This document shows positions 1-5,187 of a stretch of DNA of 6,670 bases, in pieces. The translations under genes were made by a program, and so were the position numbers. Below the pieces are notes generated by a model. It had not been told where the DNA came from, ran no database searches, and saw only the letters and a program-made list of their open reading frames with translations. Source of the stretch: Nitrospira sp. (GTDB lineage Bacteria; Nitrospirota; Nitrospiria; Nitrospirales; Nitrospiraceae); assembly GCA_025361385.1 (NCBI GenBank), contig JANYAJ010000131.1:1-6670 (forward strand), read 5' to 3'. Within the stretch, counting starts at the first letter, position 1; every line of letters begins with the position of its first letter.

Positions 1-114
1 TGTGAACGCACCTAATCGAGTCGCGGTGTCATGATAGAACCTCTGCGTGCGTGTCGTGTCTCGATCACACGTATAGGGTGCCTCCAGACCACATAAGATT
101 TCGCGTTCCAGAAG

Positions 115-921
115 ATGGAATCTCACAACATACAATCTCGAAAGACCCGCGTGCTTCTTCGTGTCCGGGTCGAATTCGAAGGAGGCGCCTCCGGTCATGA
201 GGTCAACGGCGAAGGCCATTCTACTGACTTGAATGTCACGGGATGCAGCGTGGAGAGTACCCAGGGCCTTTCCCCTGGCGTCTATTTGACTCTGCGCATC
301 TATCTGCCTGACTCGGCTCAACCGGTGAATGTGACCCTGGCGCGAGTGCGCTGGACTAACGACACCTCGTTCGGCGTCGAATTCATTCAGTTGCCGCACA
401 ACGATCAACTACGCCTCACTGAATTGACCCTGGACACCCTCGAGGATGAGGCCACGTCGATATCTCAGGCTCCTCTCAGTCCTCAGGCAGGTCGATACAC
501 GATCCTGCTCGTCGACGATGATCCTGCCATGCTTCACCTCTGCAACACATTGCTGGCACGAGATGGGTTCAACGTCTTACAGGCCTCAGGCAGTACGGAA
601 GCCATGGCTATCTGTGCGAAACATGTGGGGGATATTCACGTTGCGTTAGTCGATGTGCTGTTGCAGCCACCAGCCTTTCGATTAAAAACTGAGAAAGGAG
701 ATTCTTCCCGGGTGAACGGCCATATCCTCGTCAAGAGTCTCACCGCTAAACGCAAGAGACTCCGGACGATCATGATGTCGACCAATTCCAAAGCCTCACT
801 CGCCAACAATGGCATCGACCTGAGTGATGTGCCCTTTCTGTTAAAACCGTTTAGTCACGAAAAAATGATTGCCCTCATCCGGCAGCAATTGGAAAGCCGT
901 ACACATTCTGCGGCCCTATAG
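115..921 (+). CDS. PilZ domain-receiver (REC) fusion protein
   Basis: A 268-residue cytoplasmic protein, probably a response regulator that also senses cyclic di-GMP. Residues about 10-105 form a PilZ domain: R12-x3-R16, then D38-L-N-V-T-G43 in place of the usual (D/N)-x-S-x-x-G, then V78-R-W80 and F86-G-V-E-F90, which close the barrel. Residues about 127-262 form a receiver: acidic pair D134/D135, phosphoacceptor D180, switch residue S222 and K244-P245. The loop after D180 is about 14 residues longer than in CheY (D180 to G202 instead of D to G in 8 residues). The order is unusual because the receiver normally precedes the output domain. The ATG at 115 is the only start after the in-frame TAA at 94-96; the Shine-Dalgarno is weak. 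PilZ identity rests on motif and length; cyclic di-GMP binding is inferred, and the Ser-to-Asn change could weaken it. No membrane segment or kinase is seen. Confidence 0.88.
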   Translation: MESHNIQSRKTRVLLRVRVEFEGGASGHEVNGEGHSTDLNVTGCSVESTQGLSPGVYLTLRIYLPDSAQPVNVTLARVRWTNDTSFGVEFIQLPHNDQLRLTELTLDTLEDEATSISQAPLSPQAGRYTILLVDDDPAMLHLCNTLLARDGFNVLQASGSTEAMAICAKHVGDIHVALVDVLLQPPAFRLKTEKGDSSRVNGHILVKSLTAKRKRLRTIMMSTNSKASLANNGIDLSDVPFLLKPFSHEKMIALIRQQLESRTHSAAL

Positions 922-1827
922 ATCGTCCTGTATCGACTCCTGCGACCACTCTCCTACCGGAACAGGCTAAAGGCCTCCCAACCCATCAAGAGGACGGTTC
1001 TTCTGACCCGTTAATATTTATGTCCCCTTCCTTCCCGGCATAATTTCGATGCGGTGTACGATGTACGGTTTGATACGCCTTAATTGCGCGTAAGGCTCAG
1101 AAGTGGCCTCGGAAATTTGAACAAGCTGATAGGAGGAGGATCTGCTGCCGTTGATGGCCCTCCTGGGCGATGAAATGGCGCAGCGGGTTGAGGTACATTC
1201 TCATCAGATTCCCAAAAGGAAACAGCAACTCAGCGAACGAGCGTCGAGATCATTGGCGGTGGAGCCGCGCGACGGAACCGCCGACCGCCGGTTGATCTGA
1301 AGACCGCACCTGCCAAGATTGGACCGCTCACGCGAGAGAATGATGTCACCGAGCGAGACTCCCTTCGAGCCTGAACTGGCAAATACCGGATAAGGCCCAT
1401 GCCGTGATGCTGCCGACGGGTAAACTGGCAGCATAGATAGCCGCCGGGCGCGACCTGAAAATCTCGGCCTGCTGTGCAAACGAATGGGGCCACTACGCTC
1501 TTCGCTCCAACGCCCACGGAACAGCGGATCAAATAGACCGTCCTCTTCCTCCGTCGTTCGTCTCTCGCGACCACCGCTATCAGCTGCCGGTTTTCAGCCA
1601 TCAACTCCTATCCGGAAACGAGTTGCGTTTCACGAGATATGAGCAACGACCGTCTTCTGCTAGCCGACTGTCTCAGCATCCTGCGCCAGCCCATCACATA
1701 AGGACCTCCTTGTATTTTACAGAAGTAGTCCGTTGTCTTACGTAAAACCGAGCCAGTTAACTCCCCAGGTCCCCCAAGCGCCATCTTCTGATAGCCTTAG
1801 TACGATTAATTCAAGCGGAGGTGTCCC
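922..1827. other. 906-base gap without a convincing gene
   Basis: No reading frame here has both a good start and a recognisable product. On the minus strand, 1604-1230 stays open for about 124 codons. It shows PilZ-like fragments (an E-R-R-R-K-R stretch near 1550-1560 and V-A-P-G-G-Y-L near 1440-1460) but not the rest of the fold, so it may be a decayed PilZ gene. On the plus strand a strong AGGAGGAGG at 1131-1139 precedes a 48-codon frame starting at ATG 1154 (stop 1298-1300); the spacing of 14 bases is long and the product is not recognised. A perfect 8-base inverted repeat (1407-1414 with 1427-1434, 12-base loop) could form a hairpin but has no T-tract. Near the next gene are TTTTAC/GTAAAA (1715-1720 and 1742-1747) and the 8-base palindrome TTACGTAA (1738-1745), possible regulatory sites. 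No clear sigma-70 promoter is seen. Confidence 0.5.
1817..1823 (+). promoter_or_regulatory. Ribosome binding site that fixes a TTG start
   Basis: GGAGGTG lies with its GGAGG core six bases before the TTG at 1828. No ATG or GTG is placed to give the receiver fold a complete first beta strand, so this site decides the start. Confidence 0.75.
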
Positions 1828-2202
1828 TTGGCCAAAATACTCGTGATCGATGATGAGCAGGGCATCCGTGATCTGCTTGACACATTACTCCAACGGAAGG
1901 GATATGACGTTGTACTGGCTGCGAGTGGCCAGAAGGGCCTGGAGCTCTTACGCCGCGAACAGCCCGATGTCATTGTGCTTGATCTAAAAATGCCCGGGAT
2001 GGATGGGCTCACAGTCTTGCAACAGATCCGTAGTTTCGATTCCAAGAAGCCGGTGATCATTTTGACGGGTGCCGGGACTCCTGAGACGGAACAGAAAGTC
2101 CGTGCGCTGGGAGTGGCCGAGTTCGTCAAAAAAGAATTCTCGCTGCATCGTCTGGGAGACGCTCTGAAGCGGCTGCTCGTCACGTCCAACTCTTCAACAT
2201 AG
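1828..2202 (+). CDS. Single-domain response regulator (CheY-like receiver)
   Basis: A 124-residue cytoplasmic protein consisting of one receiver domain and no output domain. It would accept phosphate from a histidine kinase and act by protein contact or as a phosphorelay step. Visible residues are the acidic pair D8/D9, phosphoacceptor D52 in a V-L-D-L-K-M-P-G-M-D-G motif, switch residue T80 followed by G-A-G, and K102. The residue after the conserved lysine is E103 where most receivers have proline, a change seen in some stand-alone receivers. Translation starts at TTG with a good GGAGG site. Another receiver gene starts 52 bases downstream on the same strand, so the two may be co-transcribed. 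No kinase, CheA or chemotaxis gene is nearby, so the pathway is unknown. Confidence 0.9.
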   Translation: MAKILVIDDEQGIRDLLDTLLQRKGYDVVLAASGQKGLELLRREQPDVIVLDLKMPGMDGLTVLQQIRSFDSKKPVIILTGAGTPETEQKVRALGVAEFVKKEFSLHRLGDALKRLLVTSNSST

Positions 2203-2254
2203 CAGATGCTTCTTCCGCTCGAGAACCGCCCATGACATCTCGAAAGACCTCACG

Positions 2255-2662
2255 GTGAATCCTCCCTCCATCCTCCTCATTGACGACAACGACCAAATCC
2301 GTGCCCTCCTCCGCCGGGTACTGGAAGAAGCCGGGTACTTCGTCATAGATGCGGCTAATGGGCGTGAAGGACTCCGGCAGTTCCGACAGACTCCCGTTGC
2401 GCTCGTGATCACGGACCTGCTCATGCCGGATAGTGACGGGTTGGAGGTCACGATGACCTTACGGCGCGAATCGCCTCACGTAAAGATCATCGCCCTGACT
2501 GGCGGCGCAGGAGAGCCCAACCTCCTCGAAGTGGCCAAACTCCTAGGTGCGCATCGAACAATGAAGAAACCCCTTGAGATGACCGAATTGCTGAAAGCCG
2601 TGCAGCAGGAGTTACAGGAAGGCCCGCTGAAAAATGAATCTGGATCACAGGAAGCTCTGTGA
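2255..2662 (+). CDS. Single-domain response regulator (CheY-like receiver), second copy
   Basis: A 135-residue receiver-only protein. The key residues are all present: D10/D11, phosphoacceptor D54 in T-D-L-L-M-P-D-S-D-G, T82 followed by G-G-A-G, and K105-P106. After the last helix there is a short polar tail of about 15 residues with no recognisable output domain. The start is a GTG at 2255, chosen because it places the first beta strand four residues in. The frame stays open upstream into the previous gene and the nearby ATG at 2232 is in another frame. The Shine-Dalgarno is weak, so translation may depend on read-through from the gene 52 bases upstream. It differs clearly in sequence from the upstream receiver, so the pair is not a recent duplication. 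Partner kinase and target are not visible. Confidence 0.88.
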   Translation: MNPPSILLIDDNDQIRALLRRVLEEAGYFVIDAANGREGLRQFRQTPVALVITDLLMPDSDGLEVTMTLRRESPHVKIIALTGGAGEPNLLEVAKLLGAHRTMKKPLEMTELLKAVQQELQEGPLKNESGSQEAL

Positions 2663-2712
2663 GCGACACAGGCTAGTGACAATCGGTGTGTGAAGAGACA
2701 AGACAATAGCCG

Positions 2713-2967
2713 TCAGCGTCCCGGCAGGTTCAACTTGCGGGAATGGACTGCCGTGATCACGGCCCCTCCCCCACGCGCCCTACCATACAAGACGGGCTCC
2801 CGATCCTTCTGTTTCAGCTTGCGAGCAAGAACGGCAATCTGCTTCAAGAGCGCCACTTCGTGCTGACGGCAAATACCATGGGTGGCCATCCCACAGGGAT
2901 CGGATTCGGTCCCACCGATGAGTGCCTGCTTCCCTTCTTCCTCGCACCATGCACAGAGGACTTTCAT
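2713..2967 (-). CDS. Small Cys/His protein, possible zinc-binding, function unknown
   Basis: An 84-residue soluble protein with a putative metal-binding pattern: C5-x2-C8 at the start (C-A-W-C) and C33-x2-H36 (T-H-G-I-C-R-Q-H), with C25 between. The spacing C-x2-C, 24 residues, C-x2-H resembles a small zinc ribbon. A helix-prone, Lys/Arg-rich stretch follows (about residues 37-58), then a basic tail. I recall similar short proteins with C-x-W-C and T-H-G-I-C motifs in Nitrospira-like genomes, usually left as hypothetical. The ATG at 2967-2965 is the natural start; only a weak GAAG-type Shine-Dalgarno precedes it. The gene converges with the receiver gene ending at 2662 and diverges from the PII-like gene. 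Competing frames on both strands were judged shadows because they lack any motif. Zinc binding is inferred from spacing only. Confidence 0.65.
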   Translation of the reverse strand: MKVLCAWCEEEGKQALIGGTESDPCGMATHGICRQHEVALLKQIAVLARKLKQKDREPVLYGRARGGGAVITAVHSRKLNLPGR

Positions 2968-3073
2968 AATGTCGATTCTTCAATGCTGATGAATAGGCCC
3001 GCTCTTCCACGAGAAGTAGGAGCAAGCCTGATGCCACCACGCAATCATAACAATAAAGGATTAATCGAATATT

Positions 3074-3097
3074 TATCGGTCTGCTACGCAACCGATA
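3074..3097. repeat. Perfect 7-base inverted repeat, operator candidate
   Basis: TATCGGT (3074-3080) and ACCGATA (3091-3097) are exact reverse complements separated by 10 bases. The position inside the divergent region suits a dimeric repressor or activator site. There is no T-tract, so a terminator is unlikely. Confidence 0.45.
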
Positions 3098-3162
3098 TGC
3101 AGTTTCGTAGGGAAAGGGCTACATTCAAGCAGAAGAATCGCGCTCACGTACGATTATGAGCT

Positions 3163-3191
3163 ATACAGGGGGAGTATAATACATACAGGGG
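3163..3191 (+). promoter_or_regulatory. Promoter with TATAAT box flanked by a 9-base direct repeat
   Basis: A perfect -10 hexamer TATAAT lies at 3175-3180. The 9-mer ATACAGGGG occurs at 3163-3171 and again at 3183-3191, exactly 20 bases (about two helical turns) apart, so the copies bracket the -10 box and probably the start point. No recognisable TTGACA lies 15-19 bases upstream, which fits a promoter that needs an activator or is controlled through these repeats. The predicted transcript would start near 3187, about 105 bases before the PII-like gene. Confidence 0.55.
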
Positions 3192-3198
3192 ATATCCC
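3189..3198. repeat. 10-base perfect palindrome
   Basis: GGGATATCCC reads the same on both strands and overlaps the second ATACAGGGG repeat just after the likely transcription start. It could be a separate protein-binding half of the same control region or a coincidence. Confidence 0.4.
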
Positions 3199-3292
3199 TA
3201 GTCACGGTCGGCGAAACATTTGGGGAGCGACCAAGTGCCCTGCCAAGAGAGGAACAGAGAACAGAAAATCTCTCAATAAAGGAGTAGATCAT

Positions 3293-3598
3293 ATGAAAAT
3301 GCTGACCCTCGTCTGTAGGGAAAACCTTGAAGACTACATTCGATTGCTGTTTACCGACCTGGAGATCAAGGGATACACGGTGATCACAGGAGCTGGTGGC
3401 AGCGGCGAGACTGGTGCCGTCTCCGGAAGACATGAATGGACAGACCGCAATACGCTCTACCTGGTGACACTTGACGATGCCAGGATGACCACACTGGTGA
3501 ACGCCCTGAAGGGGCTCCATGCGAGACTGATTGAAGAACAACAGGGGCTGGAGGTCCCACTCAAAGCCTTCCTGCAACCCTGCGAAGTGATTCTCTAA
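3293..3598 (+). CDS. PII-like signalling protein (short, metal-efflux-associated type)
   Basis: A 101-residue cytoplasmic protein with the ferredoxin-like layout of the PII superfamily. The N-terminal strand (M1-R9) leads into a helix (L12-L23), then I25-K-G-Y-T-V30, matching the V-K-G-M-T-V region of GlnB. Next comes a Gly-rich turn G33-A-G-G-S-G-E-T-G41, a strand N53-L-Y-L-V58, a second helix (about 63-82) and a last strand ending in L94-Q-P-C-E-V. The long T-loop with the uridylylated tyrosine of GlnB/GlnK is missing, so classical nitrogen control is unlikely. Short PII-like proteins of this kind (a group termed PII-NG, as I recall) are reported next to heavy-metal RND efflux genes; a CusA gene lies 1.6 kb away on the opposite strand. 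The start has a clear AAAGGAG at 3278-3284, eight bases upstream. C8 and C97 could bind metal, but that is inference. Confidence 0.78.
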   Translation: MKMLTLVCRENLEDYIRLLFTDLEIKGYTVITGAGGSGETGAVSGRHEWTDRNTLYLVTLDDARMTTLVNALKGLHARLIEEQQGLEVPLKAFLQPCEVIL

Positions 3599-3933
3599 AA
3601 CGCGGTGGCAGATCTGATGCGATGGAACGACGAACCAAGACAAGGCAGAACTTCTGGCTTGCCACAGAACAGGACCCTTACGTGCGACTCACCTCCAACC
3701 ATCAAGCAACGGAGCCGTCCCCTCACAATCCTCGTCGTAGCACACATGCAACTGTGGGAGTCCTGACCCTGCTTCCAGGCAACCTGTCGATGGAAGGCTC
3801 GACGCGAAGAATGACGAGCCCTGCCCCTGCTCCTTTCTGCTTTTGCCAGCCTTTAACATGAGCGTTTTCGCTCAAGCCGCCTAGTGCGATATAGAATAGA
3901 TTGAGTTGGAGTACTGCGATCCTCAGCCAAGCT

Positions 3934-3963
3934 TATCCAGGAGGTTTCTCCAACCTCCTGATA
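3934..3963. repeat. Strong hairpin containing AGGAGG / CCTCCT
   Basis: CAGGAGGTT (3938-3946) pairs perfectly with AACCTCCTG (3952-3960) around a 5-base loop. TAT/ATA extends it to 12 base pairs across a one-base bulge at 3937. There is no T-run after it on the plus strand, so it is not a standard terminator. The stem buries a consensus ribosome-binding sequence on whichever strand is read. Confidence 0.6.
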
Positions 3964-4351
3964 GTGTGAGCTTCCCTCCCAAGGTCCCCGATCATCGCCC
4001 GTCCGTTGCGAGGGGAATGCAATTTGCTCTGTCATCCTCTTAAGCAGGAAAATACTGGCGCAGTCGCATTCCTCCAGAACCTCGTAAATGCAGACACATC
4101 GACCATGACGCCAAGGAACGCTTGGCAAGCAACCGTGATCGATGGTGAAAGAAGATCGAAGGCCGGATTTGTCATGCGTAACGATCACCGATTCAAGAGA
4201 TACGTACCGCTCCAGTATGGGGGAGCCGACGGGGTTACCGAGGAGGTGTTCGCCTCGGCCAGACGTTCCTATGCGCGATCTGTGGGACAGCCCCGGAAGC
4301 AGATCGCACCATTCAAGCCGGCATGAACAGTCTTGTGGCCATGCCGTACTC

Positions 4352-4358
4352 GAGGAGG
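4352..4358 (+). promoter_or_regulatory. Ribosome binding site that decides the secreted-protein start
   Basis: GAGGAGG ends six bases before the ATG at 4365. The in-frame ATG at 4323 would add 14 residues before the signal peptide and has no such site. The sequence overlaps a perfect 10-base palindrome, GGAGGCCTCC (4354-4363). Confidence 0.75.
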
Positions 4359-4364
4359 CCTCCG

Positions 4365-4760
4365 ATGAAACGACTACTGCTGATACTGCCCCTGATACTC
4401 CTCAATAGCGCACCAGCGATAGCCGAGTGGACGCTGGTGTATGAAATCAGCCAAATGGCTACGACCGTATCCGTCGACCCCGATACCATTCAGAGGAAAG
4501 GGGATCTCGCGGAGGCGTGGATCTTGTACGACTCAAAGATCACCCAAACAGGTCGGGGCGGACCGTTACGGTCCACCAAGACACAAGGCGAATTCAACTG
4601 CAAGGCATGGCAAAGTCGAATACTCGCCATCATGGACTTCTCGGGTAATGAGGCAAGCGGTAAAGTAGTCTATCGCAACATGGAGGAACAGCAGTGGGAA
4701 CCAGTGAGACCAGGCACGCTAGGATCCACCCTGTGGAAAGTTGCCTGCAACAAGCAGTGA
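4365..4760 (+). CDS. Secreted protein resembling the surface-adhesin E family
   Basis: A 131-residue protein exported to the periplasm or cell surface. It opens with K2-R3, a leucine-rich core (about residues 4-13) and an A18-I-A20 cleavage site before E21-W22, a standard Sec signal peptide. The mature part of about 111 residues follows the surface-adhesin protein E pattern: E-W at the start, V37-D-P-D-T-I42 then G46-D47, A51-W-I-L-Y-D56, F77-N-C79, S84-R85, W111-E-P-V-R-P-G117, and L123-W-K-V-A-C128 at the end. C79 and C128 probably form a disulfide. The family is mostly uncharacterised; adhesion is known only for the namesake protein, so the role here is open. There is no lipobox cysteine and no further membrane segment. 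No neighbour is close enough on the same strand to form an operon. Confidence 0.75.
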   Translation: MKRLLLILPLILLNSAPAIAEWTLVYEISQMATTVSVDPDTIQRKGDLAEAWILYDSKITQTGRGGPLRSTKTQGEFNCKAWQSRILAIMDFSGNEASGKVVYRNMEEQQWEPVRPGTLGSTLWKVACNKQ

Positions 4761-4808
4761 TTGAATCATCGAGCTTAGTCGCGAAAGCATGCCCCATGCA
4801 CCACGCAG

Positions 4809-4833
4809 TTCAGGCATGATTCAGCCTGGATTT
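4809..4833 (+). terminator. Weak terminator-like hairpin after the secreted-protein gene
   Basis: TTCAGGC (4809-4815) pairs with GCCTGGA (4824-4830, one G-U pair) around an 8-base loop and is followed by TTT. It lies about 50 bases after the stop codon. The short T-tract makes this tentative. Confidence 0.3.
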
Positions 4834-5129
4834 GTCGCACGTTACAGGTGCCCTCCTTATCCCTTTCGGAGATGGAGCGGCCCAATGACTCCCCTCGTTG
4901 GACGCGCGCAGTCAGGGGTAAAGTAAGCCACCCTAGAGAGAAACGTAGAAAAGCCTACAAACCTGTCCCCTTCACGCTTCGCCAAGCTCCGTCTCCTGCA
5001 ACCGACGGCACATCGTAACGGTAAGCTATATTTTTTGGAGGAAAATGTAGCGGTCAGCTTCTTCTCGGCGGCTCAACGTGTGGGGATGTCTGAAAACGGA
5101 TACGCCACCTATCGCGCGCGCCAGGTTGT

Positions 5130-5158
5130 AAAACAAAGATTACCGACCCCTTTGTTTT
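5130..5158 (-). terminator. AT-rich hairpin downstream of the pump gene
   Basis: AAAACAAAG (5130-5138) and CTTTGTTTT (5150-5158) are perfect reverse complements with an 11-base loop. Read on the minus strand, the structure starts 30 bases after the pump stop codon and its distal arm ends in TTTT. The stem is A/T-rich rather than G/C-rich, so it would be a weak or bidirectional terminator. Confidence 0.4.
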
Positions 5159-5187
5159 CTCCTGTCTTCTATCCTGCTCACCACACT

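Larger units (their letters stand above)
2968..3292. other. Divergent control region between the Cys/His and PII-like genes
   Basis: 325 bases with no supported gene. It probably carries promoters for both flanking genes. Rightward signals are the TATAAT cluster at 3163-3198. For the leftward gene a TATGAT (5 of 6 matches to a -10 box) reads on the minus strand at 3049-3044, about 77 bases before the start; no good -35 accompanies it. An AT-rich patch (about 3048-3076) and a 7-base inverted repeat (3074-3097) lie between. The PII-like leader is about 105 bases, long enough for post-transcriptional control, but I see only weak 5-base pairings in it. Confidence 0.5.
3599..4364. other. 766-base gap without a convincing gene
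   Basis: Open frames exist at 3622-3861 and 4006-4326 on the plus strand and 4188-3853 on the minus strand. None has a good ribosome site, a recognisable motif or coding-like composition. Three hairpins are visible: TGAGCG/CGCTCA with a TTTT loop (3859-3874), a strong one at 3934-3963, and CCGAGG/CCTCGG with a 9-base loop (4238-4258). None is followed by a proper T-tract. No terminator for the PII-like gene and no clear promoter for the downstream secreted protein could be identified. Confidence 0.5.
4761..5187. other. 427-base convergent gap
   Basis: No gene is supported between the secreted-protein gene and the end of the pump gene. It holds small hairpins: GCATG/CATGC with a 3-base loop (4787-4799), the one at 4809-4830, and overlapping TGACT/AGTCA and CCCCT/AGGGG pairings (4886-4918). 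A TATATT box (5027-5032) precedes GGAGG (5037-5041), but the ATG at 5045 is followed at once by TAG. A frame from TTG 5035 runs into the pump gene antisense and has no recognisable product. Confidence 0.5.

Noticed and set aside
446..649. 67-codon plus-strand frame inside the PilZ-REC gene
   Set aside because: It overlaps the receiver domain in another frame and has no recognisable motif; a shadow frame.
1806..2706. Several minus-strand open frames opposite the two receiver genes
   Set aside because: Ser/Arg-rich products antisense to well-conserved receiver domains; shadows of the real genes.
2743..3159. 138-codon plus-strand frame opposite the Cys/His gene, and a 103-codon minus-strand frame at 3091-2780
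   Set aside because: Neither has a motif, while the overlapping 84-residue minus-strand product has a coherent Cys/His pattern. Only one can be the main gene.
3161..3643. 160-codon minus-strand frame opposite the PII-like gene
   Set aside because: Antisense to a gene with a clear ribosome site and PII-like motifs; the product is unlike any family I know.
3622..3861. 79-codon plus-strand frame after the PII-like gene
   Set aside because: Weak ribosome site, low-complexity Thr/Pro/Ser composition and no motif. It could be decayed coding sequence, but nothing supports a gene.
4006..4326. 106-codon plus-strand frame from TTG overlapping ATG 4323 by ATGA
   Set aside because: The overlap looked like translational coupling, but the secreted protein clearly starts at 4365 with its own ribosome site. 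The 106-residue product has no recognisable fold.
4323..4364. Upstream ATG as start of the secreted protein
   Set aside because: It would put 14 residues ahead of a standard signal peptide and lacks a ribosome site; ATG 4365 has GAGGAGG at ideal spacing.
4886..4918. TGACT/AGTCA and CCCCT/AGGGG pairings as a terminator
   Set aside because: The two pairings exclude each other, the loops are long, and no T-tract follows.
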